Notes: generated from the letters alone by a model not told the origin. DNA of 64,000 bases from JAVVHH01 sp963848035 (GCA_963848035.1 CAWKCD010000003.1:310001-374000); one strand, 5' to 3'. Shown: positions 51,399 through 60,311, numbered from the stretch's first letter. A program made the numbers and translations.

Positions 51399-53992
51399 AT
51401 GGGTGACCGTGCCCCGAGCCCGAGCCGTAATCCGTCCGGGGAGGGCGCGACGCCCACGATGGCGCAGTGGTTCCGGCTGAAGGAGCCGCATCCGGACGCG
51501 CTGCTGTTCATGCGCATGGGTGATTTCTACGAGCTGTTCTTCGCCGACGCGGAGGCGGCGGCGGCGGCGCTGGACATCGCGCTGACCCGGCGGGGCGAGC
51601 ACAACAACGAGCCGATCCCGATGTGCGGCGTGCCGGTGCATGCGGCCGAAGCGTATCTGTCGCGGCTGATCCGGCGCGGATTTCGCGTCGCGGTCGCCGA
51701 GCAGATGGAGCCGGCCAAGGGACGCGCCGGCAAGGGCCCGCTGAAGCGCGAGGTCGTGCGGCTGGTGACGCCGGGAACACTGACCGAGGACAGCCTGCTC
51801 GAGGCGCACCGGCCGAATTTGCTGATGTGTGTGGCGCGGCTGGGCGAGCGGCTCGGCGCGGCGTGGCTCGATGTCTCGACCGGGTTGTTCGAGACCGAGG
51901 CGCCGGCCGCGGGCGAGTTGGCCGCGCTGTTGGGACGTTTGGAGCCGGCGGAGATCTTGGCGCCGAGCGGGCTGGATCTAGGCGATTGGACGTCTCGTCG
52001 GGGACCGGAGACGGCGCCGCCGGCGCCGCTGGTCGCGCGCAAACGGCTCGCCGAGGCGTTCTCGGTCGCGAGCCTGGATGCGTTCGGCACGTTCAGCGAC
52101 GCGGAGGCGGTGGCGGCGTGCAGCGCGCTCGATTACGTCCGCCTCACCCAGGCCGGGAACCTGCCGCGGATGTCCCGTCCGGTGCAGGCGGGGATCGGGC
52201 GCGAGATGATGCTGGACGCGGCGACGCGCGCCAGCCTCGAGATCGCCCGCGCGCGGGATGGCGGGACGGCGCACACGCTGCTGGCGTCAGTCGATCGCAC
52301 GCTCTCGGCGTCGGGCGCGCGGCTATTGGCCGGCTGGCTCGCGGGCCCGCTGCTCGACCCGGCGGCGATCGCGGCGCGCCAGGATGGCTGGACCTGGCTG
52401 CTCGCCAATCCTGCGCCGCTGGCCCGTCTGCGCGCGGCATTGCGCGGCACGCCGGACTTGGCCCGCGCGCTGGGACGGCTCGGCGTCGCACGCGGCACGC
52501 CCCGCGACCTGGGCGCCGTGCTGGCCGCATTGGAGGCCGCGGCCGAGATTGGCGCAGCGCTCGAGGGATCTCCGCTCGATGTCGCTGTCTTGCGCGTGGA
52601 TCCGAGATTGCAGGAAAGGCTGACGGCGGCGCTGGCCGATCCGTTGCCGGTGCGGCTCGACGATGGCGGCGCGATCCGCTCGGGCTTCGATGGCGAACTG
52701 GATGCAGAACGCCGGCTACGGGACGATAGCCGGCAGGTGGTGGCGGGCATGGCGCTCGACTACGCGCAGCGATTCGGCGTCGCGTCGCTGAAGATCAAGC
52801 ATCACGCGCAGCTCGGCTACGTGATCGAAGCGCCGTCCGACCGCGGTGGAGAAACTGCGGGCGCACCCGGACCTGCAGATGCGGCAGGCGATGACCAATG
52901 GCGCGCGGTTCACCACCCCCGAGCTGGCCGAGCTGGACCGGCGCATCAGCGAGGCGGCGGAACGAGCCGCTGCCCGCGAGGCAACGGTGTTCGCGGTGCT
53001 GGTCCGGGAGGTGCTGGCGCAGGCGGATTCGCTTGCCTCGTGTGCGCTGGCGCTGGCGCGGTTGGACGCGCTGCAATCCTGCGCGCGGCTGGCCGAGGGG
53101 GGACGGTGGTGCCGTCCCGAGGTGAGCGATGGCGATGCGTTCCTCATCCGCGCGGGGCGGCACCCGGTCGTCGAGGCTGCGCTCGGCAGCCCGGCGGCGT
53201 TCGTGCCCAACGATTGCGACCTGTCGCCGAACCGGCGGCTGCTGCTGCTGACCGGCCCGAACATGGCGGGCAAGAGCACGTTCCTGCGGCAGAACGCGCT
53301 GTTCGCGATCCTGGCGCAGGCTGGGCTGCCGCTGCCGGCGGAGCGGGCCGAGATCGGCGTGGTGGACCGGCTATTCAGCCGGGTCGGCGCAGCCGACGAC
53401 CTCGCGCGGGGGCGCAGCACGTTCATGGTGGAGATGACGGAGACCGCCGCGATCCTGCATCAGGCCGGGCCACGGTCGTTGGTCGTTGTCGACGAGATCG
53501 GGCGCGGCACCAGCACGTTGGATGGTCTGGCGATCGCCTGGGCGGTGCTGGAGGCGCTGCACGGGCAGATCCGCTGCCGCACGATTTTTGCCACGCATTT
53601 CCACGAATTGGCGCGGCTGGGCTCGCAGATGACGCGGGTGTGCCCCCACACGATGCGGGTGAAGGAGTGGCGCGGGAGCGTCGTGTTCCTGCACGAGGTG
53701 GCGGAAGGCGCGGCGGGCCGATCCTGGGGCGTGCATGTGGCGCAATTGGCGGGCGTGCCGGACGCGACGGTGCGGCGGGCGGCATCCCTGTTGGCCGCGC
53801 TGGAGAAGAGCGGGCACGCGATGCCGGCGGAGTTGCCGCTGTTCGCGGCGCTCGAGGAAACGCCGGACGGCGCCGCCCGATCCGTTGCGGGACGGTTTGG
53901 CAGCCCTCGACCCGGACCGATTGACGCCGCGGGAGGCGCTGGATTCGCTTTATGTGTTGAAAGCACTCGCCGCGCGCGGATCAGGTGCTTAG
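51399..53992 (+). pseudogene. mutS: DNA mismatch repair protein MutS, two frameshifts as read
   Basis: Three frames make one MutS of about 864 codons. The first holds domain I with MAQWFRLKEPHPDALLFMRM, GDFYELFF (the mismatch-contacting F-x-E lies nearby), and the connector and lever parts. The second, from about 52846, holds the clamp and the ATPase with Walker A LLLTGPNMAGKSTFLRQNAL, FMVEMTETAAILHQAGPRSL, VVVDEIGRGTSTLDGLAIAW and the FATHFHELARL H-loop. The third supplies the tail ALDPDRLTPREALDSLYVLK. Junctions are near 52840-52847 and 53868-53878. The 2594-base span is two over a multiple of three. If real, the strain would be a mutator; error is likelier. Confidence 0.9.
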
Positions 53993-54003
53993 GTTACTTT
54001 TCA

Positions 54004-56820
54004 ATGATCGCCTCACCCCTGCCCGAGCACCCTGAAGATGCCGTCCAGATTCTGACGGAGGCGTTGAGCCGGCTTGCCGCGCCAGGACAGAAGGTGCCGC
54101 GCGACGCCGCATTGGCGGCGTTCCGGCGGTATGTGGCCCGGGTGCAGAACCATGTGCAGGAGTTGTTCGAGGCGGGCAACATGCCGGGATTGGCGGCAGG
54201 GCGGCTGCTCGGACAACTCACCGACGGGGTGATCGCGGCGCTGCATCAATGCGCGCTGCGGCAGGATTTAGGCGAGCCGGAAAAGCTTGCCGTGGTCGCC
54301 ACGGGCGGCTACGGCCGGGGCGTGCTGGCGCCGTTCAGCGACATCGACTTGCTGTTCATTACCCGCGTCGAGCCCTCCGCCACCACGCTCGCGGTGGTCG
54401 AGTTCATGCTCTATTTCTTGTGGGATCTCGGGCTCAAAGTCGGTCATGCCACCCGTTCCGTAGACGAGTGCCTGCAGGACGCCGAGCGCGACATGGTGAT
54501 CCGGACGTCGATGATCGATGCACGGCTGCTCGCGGGCGAGGCGGCGCTGTTCGACGAGTTCAACGAGCGGTTTGTGAGCTTCTGCCGGGCGGACGGTGCG
54601 GGCGCGTTCCTCGTTGCCAAGCAGGCCGAGCGCGACTCGCGGCACCACCGGTATGGCGACAGCCCGTTCCTGGTCGAGCCGAACATCAAGGAGGGCAGGG
54701 GCGGCCTGCGCGACTTGCAGACGCTCTATTGGATGACGCGTTACGTTTTCGGCACGCAGGTCATGGGCGAACTGGTCGGGCCGGATAGCCCCGGCGGCGG
54801 TATCCTGACCGGGAACGAGGCCAAACATGCGCGGCGGTCCTGGTCGTTTTTGTGGACGGTGCGGTTCCATCTTCACTACGTGGCCGGGCGCGCGGAAGAC
54901 CGTTTGACGTTCGACCTGCAGCCGGTGGTGGGCGCCCGCATGGGTTACACGCGGCATGGTCGCCAGGACGGCGTCGAGCGGTTCATGCGCCATTACTTTC
55001 TGACCGCGCGGGAGATCACGCGGATCGCGGCGGTGCTCGAGCCGGCGATCGTGCGGGCAGCGCTGGGGCCGCCGGCGACGCAGCCGGAGACGGACCGGGC
55101 GTTGTTCGAGCAGGGGTTCGTGCTGGCCGACGGCAAGCTGATGAGCGCGCCGGGCCGCGATTTCGAGCGCGAGCCGATCAACATGCTGCGGATCCTGCAA
55201 GTGGCGCGCGACCGCCATCTGGAACTCCATCCCCTGGCGCTGCGGGCGCTGATCCGGCACGAGCGGCTGGCGATCACCTTGCGGGGCGACCCGGCCGCTT
55301 CGGCGATATTCACCGACCTGCTCTGTGACGGCGACAATACGCGCCGCGCGGAAGCCGCGCCGCGCCGGGCCGATGGCGCGCGATGGCTGAATACGCTCAA
55401 CGAGACCGGCTTCCTCGGGCGCTACATTCCGGACTGGGCGCGGATCGTCGGCCAGATGCAGTTCGACACGTATCACGTGTTCACCGTGGATGAGCACACG
55501 ATCGAGGCGATCCGCGTGCTCAACCGGCTCGAGCGGGGAGAACTGAACGAGATCGCGCCGATCGCCTCCAGCCTGGTCGAGGATCTGCAATCGCGCCGGG
55601 CGCTTTACGTGGCCACGTTGCTGCACGACATCGCCAAGGGCCGCGGCGGCGACCACTCCGAGCTGGGCGCCGAGATCGCGCTCGAGGTCGGTCCGGCGCT
55701 GGGCTTGTCCGGCGAGGAGACCGAGACGGTGAGCTGGCTGGTGCTGCACCACCTCCTGCTCAGCCAAACCGCCTTCAAGCGCGACATCGACGATCCGAAG
55801 ACCATCCTCGACCTGGCCGACACGATCCAGTCGCCGGAGCGGCTCAAGTTGCTGCTGGTGCTGACGGTGGCGGACATGCGGGCGGTGAGCGCGAAGGTTT
55901 GGAACGGCTGGAAGGCGACGCTGCTGCGAGAGCTGTTCGGCCGGGTCGCCGATGTGCTGGCGGGGGGCCTGGCGACGACGGAGCGGGACGTTCGCGTGGC
56001 GCGGGCGAAGGAGGCGGCGGTGGCGCTGCTCGACGGCTGGCCGGCCGAGCAGATCCAGTCGTTCCTCGATCTCGGCTACCCCGGCTATTGGCTCAGCTTC
56101 GATCCCGAGACGCATGCGCGGCATGCCCGGCTGATCCGGGACGCGGAGTATCGGCACGCGCCGCTGACCGTGGACACGCAGCCGCTGCCGTCGCGCGAGG
56201 TCACCGAGGTGACGATCTACACCGCCGACCATGCCGGGCTGTTCACCCGCATCGCCGGCGCGCTGGCGGTGGCCGGCGCCAGCATCGTGGACGCGCGCAT
56301 CCACACGCTGACCAATGGCAGCGCGCTGGACACGTTCTGGATCCAGGATGCCGCTGGCGGCACGTTCGACGCGCCGCATCGGCTGGCGCGGCTGCACGTG
56401 CTGATCGAGCAGGCGCTATCGGGACGGCTGAACATCGGCACCGAGATGAAGCGGGCCTCGGCGGCGCTGCTGGGGCGGCGCATGCGTGCGATCCACGTCT
56501 CGCCGCGGGTGGTGATCGACAACCGTGCGAGCAATACGCACACGGTGCTCGAAGTGAACGGCCGCGACCGGCCAGGATTGCTGCACGACGTGACGGCGGC
56601 GATCAGCGAACAAGGGCTGCAGATCGCCAGCGCGCACGTGACGACGTATGGCGTGCGCGCGGTCGACGTCTTCTATGTCAAGGACGTGTTCGGCTTGAAA
56701 GTCGAGAACGAGCGCAAGCTGGCAGCATTGCGTGACGCGTTGCTGGCGGCGCTGCAGCCACCGGAGGAGTCGCCCGCGCCGGAAGCGGCGCCGAAGCGCA
56801 AGCGGGTCGCGGCGGAGTAG
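54004..56820 (+). CDS. glnD: Bifunctional uridylyltransferase/uridylyl-removing enzyme GlnD
   Basis: I start GlnD at ATG 54004, 11 bases after the mutS stop, although the frame is also open upstream into the middle mutS frame. The 938 residues contain the nucleotidyltransferase motif VATGGYGRGVLAPFSDIDLL (residues about 98-117), the HD domain with TLLHDIAKGRGGDHSELGAE, and two C-terminal ACT domains (EVTIYTADHAGLFTRIAGAL and VLEVNGRDRPGLLHDVTAAI). GlnD uridylylates PII proteins when glutamine is low and removes UMP when it is high. It thus controls nitrogen assimilation. Its last 148 bases overlap a converging gene. Confidence 0.95.
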   Translation: MIASPLPEHPEDAVQILTEALSRLAAPGQKVPRDAALAAFRRYVARVQNHVQELFEAGNMPGLAAGRLLGQLTDGVIAALHQCALRQDLGEPEKLAVVATGGYGRGVLAPFSDIDLLFITRVEPSATTLAVVEFMLYFLWDLGLKVGHATRSVDECLQDAERDMVIRTSMIDARLLAGEAALFDEFNERFVSFCRADGAGAFLVAKQAERDSRHHRYGDSPFLVEPNIKEGRGGLRDLQTLYWMTRYVFGTQVMGELVGPDSPGGGILTGNEAKHARRSWSFLWTVRFHLHYVAGRAEDRLTFDLQPVVGARMGYTRHGRQDGVERFMRHYFLTAREITRIAAVLEPAIVRAALGPPATQPETDRALFEQGFVLADGKLMSAPGRDFEREPINMLRILQVARDRHLELHPLALRALIRHERLAITLRGDPAASAIFTDLLCDGDNTRRAEAAPRRADGARWLNTLNETGFLGRYIPDWARIVGQMQFDTYHVFTVDEHTIEAIRVLNRLERGELNEIAPIASSLVEDLQSRRALYVATLLHDIAKGRGGDHSELGAEIALEVGPALGLSGEETETVSWLVLHHLLLSQTAFKRDIDDPKTILDLADTIQSPERLKLLLVLTVADMRAVSAKVWNGWKATLLRELFGRVADVLAGGLATTERDVRVARAKEAAVALLDGWPAEQIQSFLDLGYPGYWLSFDPETHARHARLIRDAEYRHAPLTVDTQPLPSREVTEVTIYTADHAGLFTRIAGALAVAGASIVDARIHTLTNGSALDTFWIQDAAGGTFDAPHRLARLHVLIEQALSGRLNIGTEMKRASAALLGRRMRAIHVSPRVVIDNRASNTHTVLEVNGRDRPGLLHDVTAAISEQGLQIASAHVTTYGVRAVDVFYVKDVFGLKVENERKLAALRDALLAALQPPEESPAPEAAPKRKRVAAE

Positions 56821-57269
56821 ATCTCGGCCGGCTCGCGTCGATTAAGCATGGCGACCAGCATGTCGATCCCCTGCGCGTGCCAGCGCTGCACCGCCTTGTG
56901 GTCGGCGCCGACCGCAATTCCCAGCCGACGCCAGCTGTAGAGGTGCCGGCCCGTCATCGGATTGACCAAGCTGCGGGCGCCCACGACCCGGCGCAGCACG
57001 TATTTGTCCTGTGGCAGGCGCGAAACCCAGGTGAAGGTCTGGTCCATGCGCGTGATGTGCGCGGCGCTGGGGACGGCGGGGCGGATGCGGGCACGGTGGA
57101 AGCCGTAGCTTTCGGCGGCACTGCGGATCCACTCCAGGCTCGCCTGCGCCAGCCGCGTGCTCGGGCCGCTATTGGGCAGGGCGAGCAGAGTGGCGCCGGC
57201 TTCCTCAAGGCGGGCAATCACCCACTCCGCGGTCGCAGGCTCGCCGTCGGGCGTGTGGGGATTGATCAA
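56673..57269 (-). CDS. DUF6362-like protein
   Basis: The frame of 198 residues starts MINPHTPDGEPATAEWVIAR and continues LEEAGATLLALPNSGPSTRL, SLEWIRSAAESYGFHRARIR, MTGRHLYSWRRLGIAVGADH and KAVQRWHAQGIDMLVAMLNR. This layout resembles the small DUF6362 family of alphaproteobacteria, often found in phage-like contexts. The last 50 residues are the exact antisense of the glnD end and look like filler, so the natural protein may end earlier or the overlap may be tolerated. The start overlaps the stop of the small upstream gene (ATGA). The QRWHAQGID segment suggests a helix-turn-helix. Confidence 0.6.
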   Translation of the reverse strand: MINPHTPDGEPATAEWVIARLEEAGATLLALPNSGPSTRLAQASLEWIRSAAESYGFHRARIRPAVPSAAHITRMDQTFTWVSRLPQDKYVLRRVVGARSLVNPMTGRHLYSWRRLGIAVGADHKAVQRWHAQGIDMLVAMLNRREPAEIYSAATRLRFGAASGAGDSSGGCSAASNASRNAASLRSFSTFKPNTSLT

Positions 57270-57460
57270 TTCACGAACACCGGGAACGGATAGCTGGCGC
57301 TGTCCAGCACGGTGCCTTCGGTGATGGCGCCCCAGGTCACGGGATGTCCTGCCGGAAGAGCCGGACGATCGTTCTGGCCAGGACGGCCCCGGACAACGTA
57401 AACGATAGCGCGTTGGCGCGAGATGTCTGCCGCGAAGGCTTGTTCTTGGGTCGGGGTCAC
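57266..57460 (-). CDS. Small hypothetical protein upstream of the DUF6362-like gene
   Basis: This 64-residue protein (MTPTQEQAFAADISRQRAIV, YVVRGRPGQNDRPALPAG, ending ASYPFPVFVN) has no recognised domain. Its stop overlaps the start of the DUF6362-like gene by 4 bases, the usual sign of translational coupling, and this is the best support for it. An N-terminal amphipathic helix and a central Gly/Pro-rich segment are visible. The function is unknown. Confidence 0.5.
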   Translation of the reverse strand: MTPTQEQAFAADISRQRAIVYVVRGRPGQNDRPALPAGHPVTWGAITEGTVLDSASYPFPVFVN

Positions 57461-57676
57461 GGATTTTGTTCCCGTTCTGTTCGTGGAGCTAAGCTAGTTT
57501 TCCTACGATCAAACCGTCAATAGCGTGAGCGTGAATTCAGCAACACAATGTTCGCGCATTGCGACTCCGGACCCCGATCCGACTGGGGGAGAAAATAATC
57601 TGCGGGCGTCGGGCTAGCGTTTTGGAAACTCGAGCCTGCTCGGGCGTTTTCCAAATCCATAGTCGGCGAGGAACAG

Positions 57677-57814
57677 ATGCGCGCCCAGATGCCCGAACCA
57701 TTGCCGCGTCCGGAACCGGTCCCGGTCCAGGACCCGCCGCCCGACGACATGCCGCCGCTCGATCCGCCGCCGGAGGGGGATCCGTTCCCGGACGGGCCGC
57801 CGATCAAGGTATGA
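57677..57814 (+). CDS. Proline-rich 45-residue peptide
   Basis: ATG 57677 follows GAGGA at a suitable distance and opens a 45-codon frame ending at TGA 57812-57814. The product is strikingly proline-rich and acidic (EPLPRPEPVPVQDPPPDD, then MPPLDPPPEGDPFPDGPPIK). I recall short proteins of this PPPDD/LDPPP type in alphaproteobacteria and xanthomonads. It has no signal peptide. The role is unknown. The 216 bases before it (57461-57676) contain no gene I can support. Confidence 0.55.
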   Translation: MRAQMPEPLPRPEPVPVQDPPPDDMPPLDPPPEGDPFPDGPPIKV

Positions 57815-57869
57815 TGGCTTGTTCCTTTCTGCCTGACACGGCAGGGTAGGGCGTCACCACCTCGGAATA

Positions 57870-58949
57870 ATGATGTCGCGCTTCGCCCTCGCCATGTTCG
57901 CCGCCGCGCTTTCGAGCGGCTGTGCTGCGGAGCTGCCGCAGGGCTCTACCCCATACGCACCCACCCGGGCGATGAGCGCGGTGCTGTCCGAACGGCTCGC
58001 GATGAATGCCAAGGACAGCTCGGACGTCAGCTTGCAGGAGGCTCGGGACGTACCGTGGCTGGCGGACGCGCAGGCGGCAATGTCGAACGTGGCCGGGCAG
58101 CCGGAGCCGGAGATCGAGGTCAAGCAGCTCAACACACCATCGGCGAGTGGCGCTTCCGGCGCGCTCATGGCGATGCTCTATCGTCCGGTGCTGGCCAAGA
58201 ATACGCCGGTCATCGTGTATTTCCCGGGCGGAACCTGGGCGAGCCGCAGCGACGTCGGCGCCGACGAGACCGCGCGCCAACTTGCGTCGCGAACCGGCTG
58301 GGTGGTGGTGAGCCTGCAGCCGCGGCTCGCGCCGGAGGCGAGGTTCCCGGCGGCGCATGACGATGCAATGGCGGCTTATCAATGGGCGCGGTCGCAGATG
58401 GCGTCATGGGGCGCGGACGCGACCCGGGTCGTCCTGGCCGGCGAGGGGCCGGGCGCCAACCTCGCGCTCTCCACCGCCTTGCAGGCGCGCGACGGAGCCC
58501 GCATCGGGCGTGCGGTGGCGCTGCCGGACCAGTTGCTGCTGATCACGCCTTGGGCCGGAACGTCCACCAGCACGCGCAGCATGTCCGAGAACGGCAACAG
58601 CCGGCCATTGACCCGCGCAACGGTCCGGTGGGCGCAGCGGCGCTACGCGGCCGGCAATCTGGAGGACCCGCGGATCGATCTGGCGTCGCGCAACGATTTT
58701 GCCGGGCTGCCGCCGACGACGTTCGTGCTGGCTGAGATCGATCCGCTTCGCTCCGGGGCCGAGACCGTCGCCGAGCGGATGCGTTCGGCCGGCGTCTCGA
58801 CCGATGTGCGGCTGTATCGCGGGGTGACCTACGATTTCTTCGGTCTGGGCCGATCGGTGCCGGAGGCCGCCACTGCCGAAGACGATGTGACCCGGCGGTT
58901 GCAGGCCGGTTTCCCGTCCCGGTTCAGTAGGTGGCGCGCCCGCCCGTAA
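57870..58949 (+). CDS. Alpha/beta-hydrolase-fold protein lacking the catalytic Ser and His
   Basis: The 359 residues begin with an export signal (MMSRFALAMFAAALSSGC; the lipobox is weak) and then follow the hormone-sensitive-lipase-like fold: IVYFPGGTWA at the oxyanion-hole position, AAHDDAMAAYQWARSQMASW, RVVLAGEGPGANLALSTALQ at the nucleophile elbow and FVLAEIDPLRSGAETVAERM with the acid. In active relatives the elbow is GDSAGG and the base lies in GMTHxF. Here the Ser position is Gly193 and the His position is Tyr321, while Asp291 remains. The DNA reads cleanly at both sites. It ends overlapping the converging SDR by 26 bases. It is probably a pseudoenzyme. Confidence 0.7.
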   Translation: MMSRFALAMFAAALSSGCAAELPQGSTPYAPTRAMSAVLSERLAMNAKDSSDVSLQEARDVPWLADAQAAMSNVAGQPEPEIEVKQLNTPSASGASGALMAMLYRPVLAKNTPVIVYFPGGTWASRSDVGADETARQLASRTGWVVVSLQPRLAPEARFPAAHDDAMAAYQWARSQMASWGADATRVVLAGEGPGANLALSTALQARDGARIGRAVALPDQLLLITPWAGTSTSTRSMSENGNSRPLTRATVRWAQRRYAAGNLEDPRIDLASRNDFAGLPPTTFVLAEIDPLRSGAETVAERMRSAGVSTDVRLYRGVTYDFFGLGRSVPEAATAEDDVTRRLQAGFPSRFSRWRARP

Positions 58950-59670
58950 CGTCGAACACCGCGCCGGTGCTGAAGGAGCAATCCTCGGTTGCCAGCCAAC
59001 AGGCCAGCGCGGCGATCTCTTCGACCTGGACGAAGCGGTTCATCGGTATCTTCGAGAGCATGTAGCCGATCTGCGCCTCGGTCATCTGCTTGAAGATGTC
59101 GGTTTTCGCGGCAGCAGGCGTGACGCAATTGACTAGCACGCCACGGCCGGCAAGCTCCTTGCCGAGCGATTTGGTCAGCGCGATCAGGCCGGCCTTGCTG
59201 GCGCTGTAATGGCTGGCGTTCGGGTTGCCCTCCTTGCCGGCAACCGAAGCTATGTTGACGATGCGGCCATAGCCCCGCTCGAGCATATGCGGCACGACCG
59301 CGGCGCACGCGAGATACGGGCCGATCAGGTTCACCTCGACGACCCTGCGCCATTCGGCGGTCGGCAACTGCCAGGTCGGCGCGTTACCGCCGGTGATCCC
59401 GGCATTGTTGACCAGGATCTCGATCCGCCCGTGTCGCGCGAGCGTCGCCTCAGTCGCGGCGCGCACGGCTTGTTCGTCGGTCTGGTCGACGGCGTGGGCG
59501 CTCGCGGTGCCCCCCAGGACTGCCGCGGTCGCCTCCGCCTCCGCCGCGTCGACATCCCACAACGCGACCGATCCGCCGGAAGCGACGATCCGCTCGGCGA
59601 TCGCGCGTCCGATGCCGCGGGCACCGCCGGTGACCACGGCGACGCGGTCGTTCAGGTCAAGTTGGTTCAT
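58924..59670 (-). CDS. Short-chain dehydrogenase/reductase, FabG-like
   Basis: The complete 248-residue SDR has the cofactor loop VAVVTGGARGIGRAIAERIV, an acidic WDVDAAEAE after the second strand (suggesting NAD preference), ILVNNAGITGGNAPTWQLP, IVNIASVAGKEGNPNASHYS with the Ser-Tyr-Lys triad (ASHYSASKAG) and a C-terminal FDVTGGRATY. The Asp at the end of beta-2 and the full triad are visible. It follows the LOV photoreceptor gene by 23 bases on the same strand, so the two probably form a transcription unit. The substrate is unknown: FabG, 3-hydroxyacyl or sugar-alcohol dehydrogenases all look alike here. Confidence 0.88.
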   Translation of the reverse strand: MNQLDLNDRVAVVTGGARGIGRAIAERIVASGGSVALWDVDAAEAEATAAVLGGTASAHAVDQTDEQAVRAATEATLARHGRIEILVNNAGITGGNAPTWQLPTAEWRRVVEVNLIGPYLACAAVVPHMLERGYGRIVNIASVAGKEGNPNASHYSASKAGLIALTKSLGKELAGRGVLVNCVTPAAAKTDIFKQMTEAQIGYMLSKIPMNRFVQVEEIAALACWLATEDCSFSTGAVFDVTGGRATY

Positions 59671-59693
59671 TGCTCACTCTTGGTATTTGGATG

Positions 59694-60311
59694 TTACGGC
59701 GAGGATTTGCCGCCTGGCTTCAACTTCGTCGACAGCAGCGCGATCTCGCGAGCAGCTGCCAAAGCCGCCTCCAGCGCCCGGACCCGATACGGCAGTGCGG
59801 TCGCCGCCGTCGCCAGCGTCACCTCGTGGGCGATGTCGAGTAACAGCAGGCGGAACTCGGTGGCCTGGCCTGGGGCCATGTGGGCCTGCCCAAGAGGGAA
59901 CTCCGCAATATCGCCCGGCGGGCAGCTCGCCAGGTCGAATTGGCTGGCGAAGAAGAAATGCAGGTGGCCGTCATGCCCACGCACTGGGGAGATGAACAGT
60001 AGATTGTAGAATCGGCTGCCGTCCTTGCGGTAGTTGATCAGGAACTGGGTGCAGCCCTCGCCACGGCGGAGGCACTCGCCGAGGAGCTGAACGGACCGCT
60101 TGTCGGTCGCCGGGCCCTGCAGGAACCGACAATTGCGGCCGGCGATCTCTTGTTCCGAATAGTTGGTCAAATTCGTGAAGCCGCGATTGGCGGCGACGAC
60201 CGGGTTGTCGGCTTGATGCGGGTCGCTGAGAACCATCGGCTGGGCACTCAGCCGCATGGCGGCGAGCAAGCCGTTGAGCAGCATGCCACGCTCGGTTTCG
60301 GTGCCGATCAT
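59694..60311 (-). CDS. Short LOV-domain blue-light photoreceptor
   Basis: The 205-residue protein consists of one LOV/PAS domain (about residues 20-130) and a helical C-terminal tail (about 150-200). It holds the flavin signature GRNCRFLQG with the photoactive Cys61, then NYRKDGSRFYN with Asn93 and Asn103, and FFASQ with Gln124. The spacing Cys+32, +10, +21 equals that of oat phototropin LOV2 (Cys450, Asn482, Asn492, Gln513). All FMN-binding residues are thus in place. There is no kinase, HTH, GGDEF or STAS output domain, so it is a 'short LOV' that probably signals by dimer rearrangement. Start ATG 60311 follows GGAG. Confidence 0.92.
   Translation of the reverse strand: MIGTETERGMLLNGLLAAMRLSAQPMVLSDPHQADNPVVAANRGFTNLTNYSEQEIAGRNCRFLQGPATDKRSVQLLGECLRRGEGCTQFLINYRKDGSRFYNLLFISPVRGHDGHLHFFFASQFDLASCPPGDIAEFPLGQAHMAPGQATEFRLLLLDIAHEVTLATAATALPYRVRALEAALAAAREIALLSTKLKPGGKSSP

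Noticed and set aside
54268..56397. Minus-strand frame of 709 codons antisense to glnD
   Set aside because: glnD on the other strand has all its catalytic motifs and normal length; the antisense product is Arg/His-rich noise.
52846..56820. A MutS-GlnD fusion protein of 1324 codons
   Set aside because: The open frame is an accident of the second mutS frameshift. The true MutS tail (ALDPDRLTPREAL...) lies in another frame ending at 53992, and GlnD has its own ATG at 54004.
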